DNA from: Candidatus Cloacimonadota bacterium
GTDB lineage: Bacteria; Cloacimonadota; Cloacimonadia; Cloacimonadales; TCS61
Length of the DNA: 7,409 nt
Assembly: GCA_030596265.1 (NCBI GenBank)
Contig: JAUVKM010000096.1
Location: 1 to 7,409, forward strand
Reading direction: 5' to 3'
Shown: positions 5,937 through 7,409 of the stretch, piece by piece
How the letters are laid out: every line of letters begins with the position of its first letter
Position numbering within the stretch: position 1 is the stretch's first letter
Made by a program: the position numbers and the translations under genes
The notes under the pieces: generated by a model
What the model saw: only the letters and a program-made list of their open reading frames with translations
Databases searched by the model: none
What the model was told of the DNA's origin: nothing

Positions 5937-7409
5937 TTACAGGCCTCCATTATGTTTCTTGTCTGCAAGAAACTCAACGTCAAAGCAGAGGGATTTTAAT
6001 TCACTTACTAACACATTGAAAGATTCCGGGATGCCGGGTTTCGGCGGATTCATGCCGCTTGTAATAGCTTTAAATGCATTAGTTCTACCTTCGACATCAT
6101 CACTCTTGATAGTTAGCATCTCTTCTAAAAGACGAGAAGCACCGTATGCTTCAAGTGCCCATACTTCCATCTCTCCTAATCTTTGACCACCATGTTGAGC
6201 TTTACCACCTAAAGGCTGTTGTGTGATAAGTGAGTAAGGTCCGGTAGAACGAGCATGCATTTTATCTGCAACCAGGTGATTAAGTTTAAGCATATACATA
6301 ACTCCGACTGTAACTCTTTCTTTGAAAGGTTCACCTGTTTTCCCATCATAAAGTACTTGTTTTCCATCTAATTCCAATTTGGCTTTCTTCATTGATTTAT
6401 CAATATCAGCAAGAGTTGCACCGTCGAAAACAGGAGTTTCAAAATTAACCCCAAGAATCTTAGCTGCCATACCAAGGTGGGTTTCCATGATCTGACCGAT
6501 ATTCATACGGGAAGGTACACCAAGTGGGTTCAAAATAATGTCAACTGATTCACCATTTTCCGTATAAGGCATATCGGCAATCGGACTTATTCTAGATATG
6601 ACACCCTTATTTCCGTGACGACCAGCCATTTTATCACCAACTGCGATTTTACGCTTTTTGGCAATATATACCTTTACCATTTTACGAACACCATAAAGAA
6701 GTTCGTCACCATGTTTAAGACGTTCTTTAGCTTTTTTGAAGATGTTGTCACTCTCTTCATAAGCTACTTTAGCTTTCAGGATAATCTCATTGTATATATT
6801 TTGGTTCATTTCAGCATCTTCTACCAGATCGTAATCTAGATTCAGGCGCTTGAAATTTATCTTTTTTAAAGAATTTTTTGTAATCTTTATACCGGAAGGA
6901 ACAAAGAACATATTTGTTTTTTCATCAACAATGTTCTTAGCAGTATTTCCAACAAGAATTTTCTCCAGTTTACCTTGAAGATATTCCTGGATTTTTTTCT
7001 GTCTCTCTTTGTGTTCCTGCTTGATGCGTTGAAGAGATTCCAGTTTTAATTCTTGATCTTCAAATTCTTCTGTAGATTCAAGACGCGAGAAAACCTTCAC
7101 ATCAATAACCACACCTTCCATTCCAGGTTTCGCCTTAAGTGAGCTATTGGTAAAATCTCCGGCACGGTCACCGAAAAGAGCACGCATAAGATTTTCTTCC
7201 GGGGAAGGATCGATATCTACGTTCTTCGGAGTTATCTTACCAACAATGATGTCACCTGCTCTTACAACAGATCCAACTCTTATAACACCAGATTTATCCA
7301 AGTTTCTTAAAGCCTTAATTGGAACATTAGGAATATCGTAGGCAAGCTCTTCTTTTCCGTTTTTCATGATACGGACTAAAACTTCATGCTCCTCAATATA
7401 AACTGAAGT
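5937..7409 (-). CDS. rpoB: DNA-directed RNA polymerase, beta subunit, C-terminal part (5' end outside the window)
   Basis: Second catalytic subunit of RNA polymerase. The reading frame is open from the right edge, giving 490 residues to the TAA at 5937-5939. It begins [13 protein letters not shown], which aligns with the TSIHI region of known RpoB, so roughly the last third of the protein is present and the rifampicin-binding cluster lies outside. Counting from the window edge: VGKITPK about 56-62; a charged, coiled-coil-like stretch about 118-154 within an insertion of roughly 130 residues; [12 protein letters not shown] (258-269), holding active-site Lys260; [14 protein letters not shown] (293-306); [14 protein letters not shown] (377-390) with conserved His385; [20 protein letters not shown] (398-417); and the final [14 protein letters not shown]. 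Firmicutes RpoB lacks the long insertion, so this is the Gram-negative type. The tail after the family end is short and Lys/Gly-rich (ADKKHNGGL), and its Gly codons serve as the rpoC ribosome binding site. An internal ATG at 7365-7367 is not a start. Confidence 0.98.
   Translation of the reverse strand, partial: TSVYIEEHEVLVRIMKNGKEELAYDIPNVPIKALRNLDKSGVIRVGSVVRAGDIIVGKITPKNVDIDPSPEENLMRALFGDRAGDFTNSSLKAKPGMEGVVIDVKVFSRLESTEEFEDQELKLESLQRIKQEHKERQKKIQEYLQGKLEKILVGNTAKNIVDEKTNMFFVPSGIKITKNSLKKINFKRLNLDYDLVEDAEMNQNIYNEIILKAKVAYEESDNIFKKAKERLKHGDELLYGVRKMVKVYIAKKRKIAVGDKMAGRHGNKGVISRISPIADMPYTENGESVDIILNPLGVPSRMNIGQIMETHLGMAAKILGVNFETPVFDGATLADIDKSMKKAKLELDGKQVLYDGKTGEPFKERVTVGVMYMLKLNHLVADKMHARSTGPYSLITQQPLGGKAQHGGQRLGEMEVWALEAYGASRLLEEMLTIKSDDVEGRTNAFKAITSGMNPPKPGIPESFNVLVSELKSLCFDVEFLADKKHNGGL
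5944..5948 (-). promoter_or_regulatory. Ribosome binding site of rpoC inside the end of rpoB
   Basis: The coding strand reads GGAGG, then CCTGTAA, then GTG. The motif is formed by the two Gly codons (GGA GGC) of the RpoB C-terminal Gly-Gly-Leu, and the seven-base spacer contains the rpoB stop. It supports the GTG start of rpoC and implies that termination on rpoB and initiation on rpoC happen at nearly the same place. Confidence 0.88.

Noticed and set aside
5594..5999. Open frames overlapping the rpoB-rpoC junction on both strands (5594-5854 minus, 5703-5999 plus)
   Set aside because: Both overlap the conserved N-terminus of RpoC, including the first zinc site, in other frames. No independent start signal or protein similarity is apparent.
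7365..7367. ATG within rpoB as a possible gene start giving a 476-residue protein
   Set aside because: The same frame stays open upstream to the window edge and encodes conserved RpoB sequence ([13 protein letters not shown]), so this Met is internal and the gene is simply cut by the window.
1..7409. An undescribed defence, mobile or biosynthetic system
   Set aside because: Essentially every base belongs to rpoB, rpoC, rpsL, rpsG or fusA, with intact frames and conserved motifs. No accessory gene, repeat array or transfer boundary is visible.

Overview
This window is one tightly packed block of housekeeping genes, all on the minus strand. In transcription order (right to left) they are the 3' end of rpoB, complete rpoC, complete rpsL, complete rpsG and the 5' part of fusA. 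Together they encode the two largest subunits of RNA polymerase, two 30S ribosomal proteins (S12 and S7) and elongation factor G. This is the classical rpoBC-str cluster of bacteria. I see no mobile element, CRISPR array, RNA gene, or plus-strand gene with credible support.

Layout from high to low coordinates: rpoB (5937 to the right edge, missing its 5' end); rpoC (1785-5936), starting at the base after the rpoB stop codon; rpsL (1391-1765), 19 bases further on; rpsG (910-1380), 10 bases further on; and fusA (starting at 895, running off the left edge), 14 bases after rpsG. No gap is large enough for an ordinary promoter plus terminator, so the block is most simply read as one transcript carrying transcription and translation genes. 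Three of the four internal starts have strong Shine-Dalgarno sequences: GGAGG for rpoC and rpsL, AGGAGGA for rpsG. fusA has none. rpoC and rpsL both begin with GTG.

The DNA is visibly AT-rich. RpoB and RpoC carry the long lineage-specific insertions typical of Gram-negative-type polymerases: a coiled-coil-like insertion before the [12 protein letters not shown] motif of RpoB, and an SI3-like insertion in the RpoC trigger loop. Sequence style (for example LTLRTFHIGG and TADAGYLTRR in RpoC, and a long loop after the LMDKP motif) suggests, from memory only, a low-GC lineage in or near the FCB group. The RpoB stretch around VGKITPK does not look like typical Bacteroidetes. This placement is tentative.

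I found no undescribed system. The points worth a second look are details of gene architecture: rpoB and rpoC lie in the same frame with only one TAA codon between them; fusA lacks a Shine-Dalgarno sequence; and the rpsL-rpsG spacer is too short for the E. coli type of S7 translational operator.
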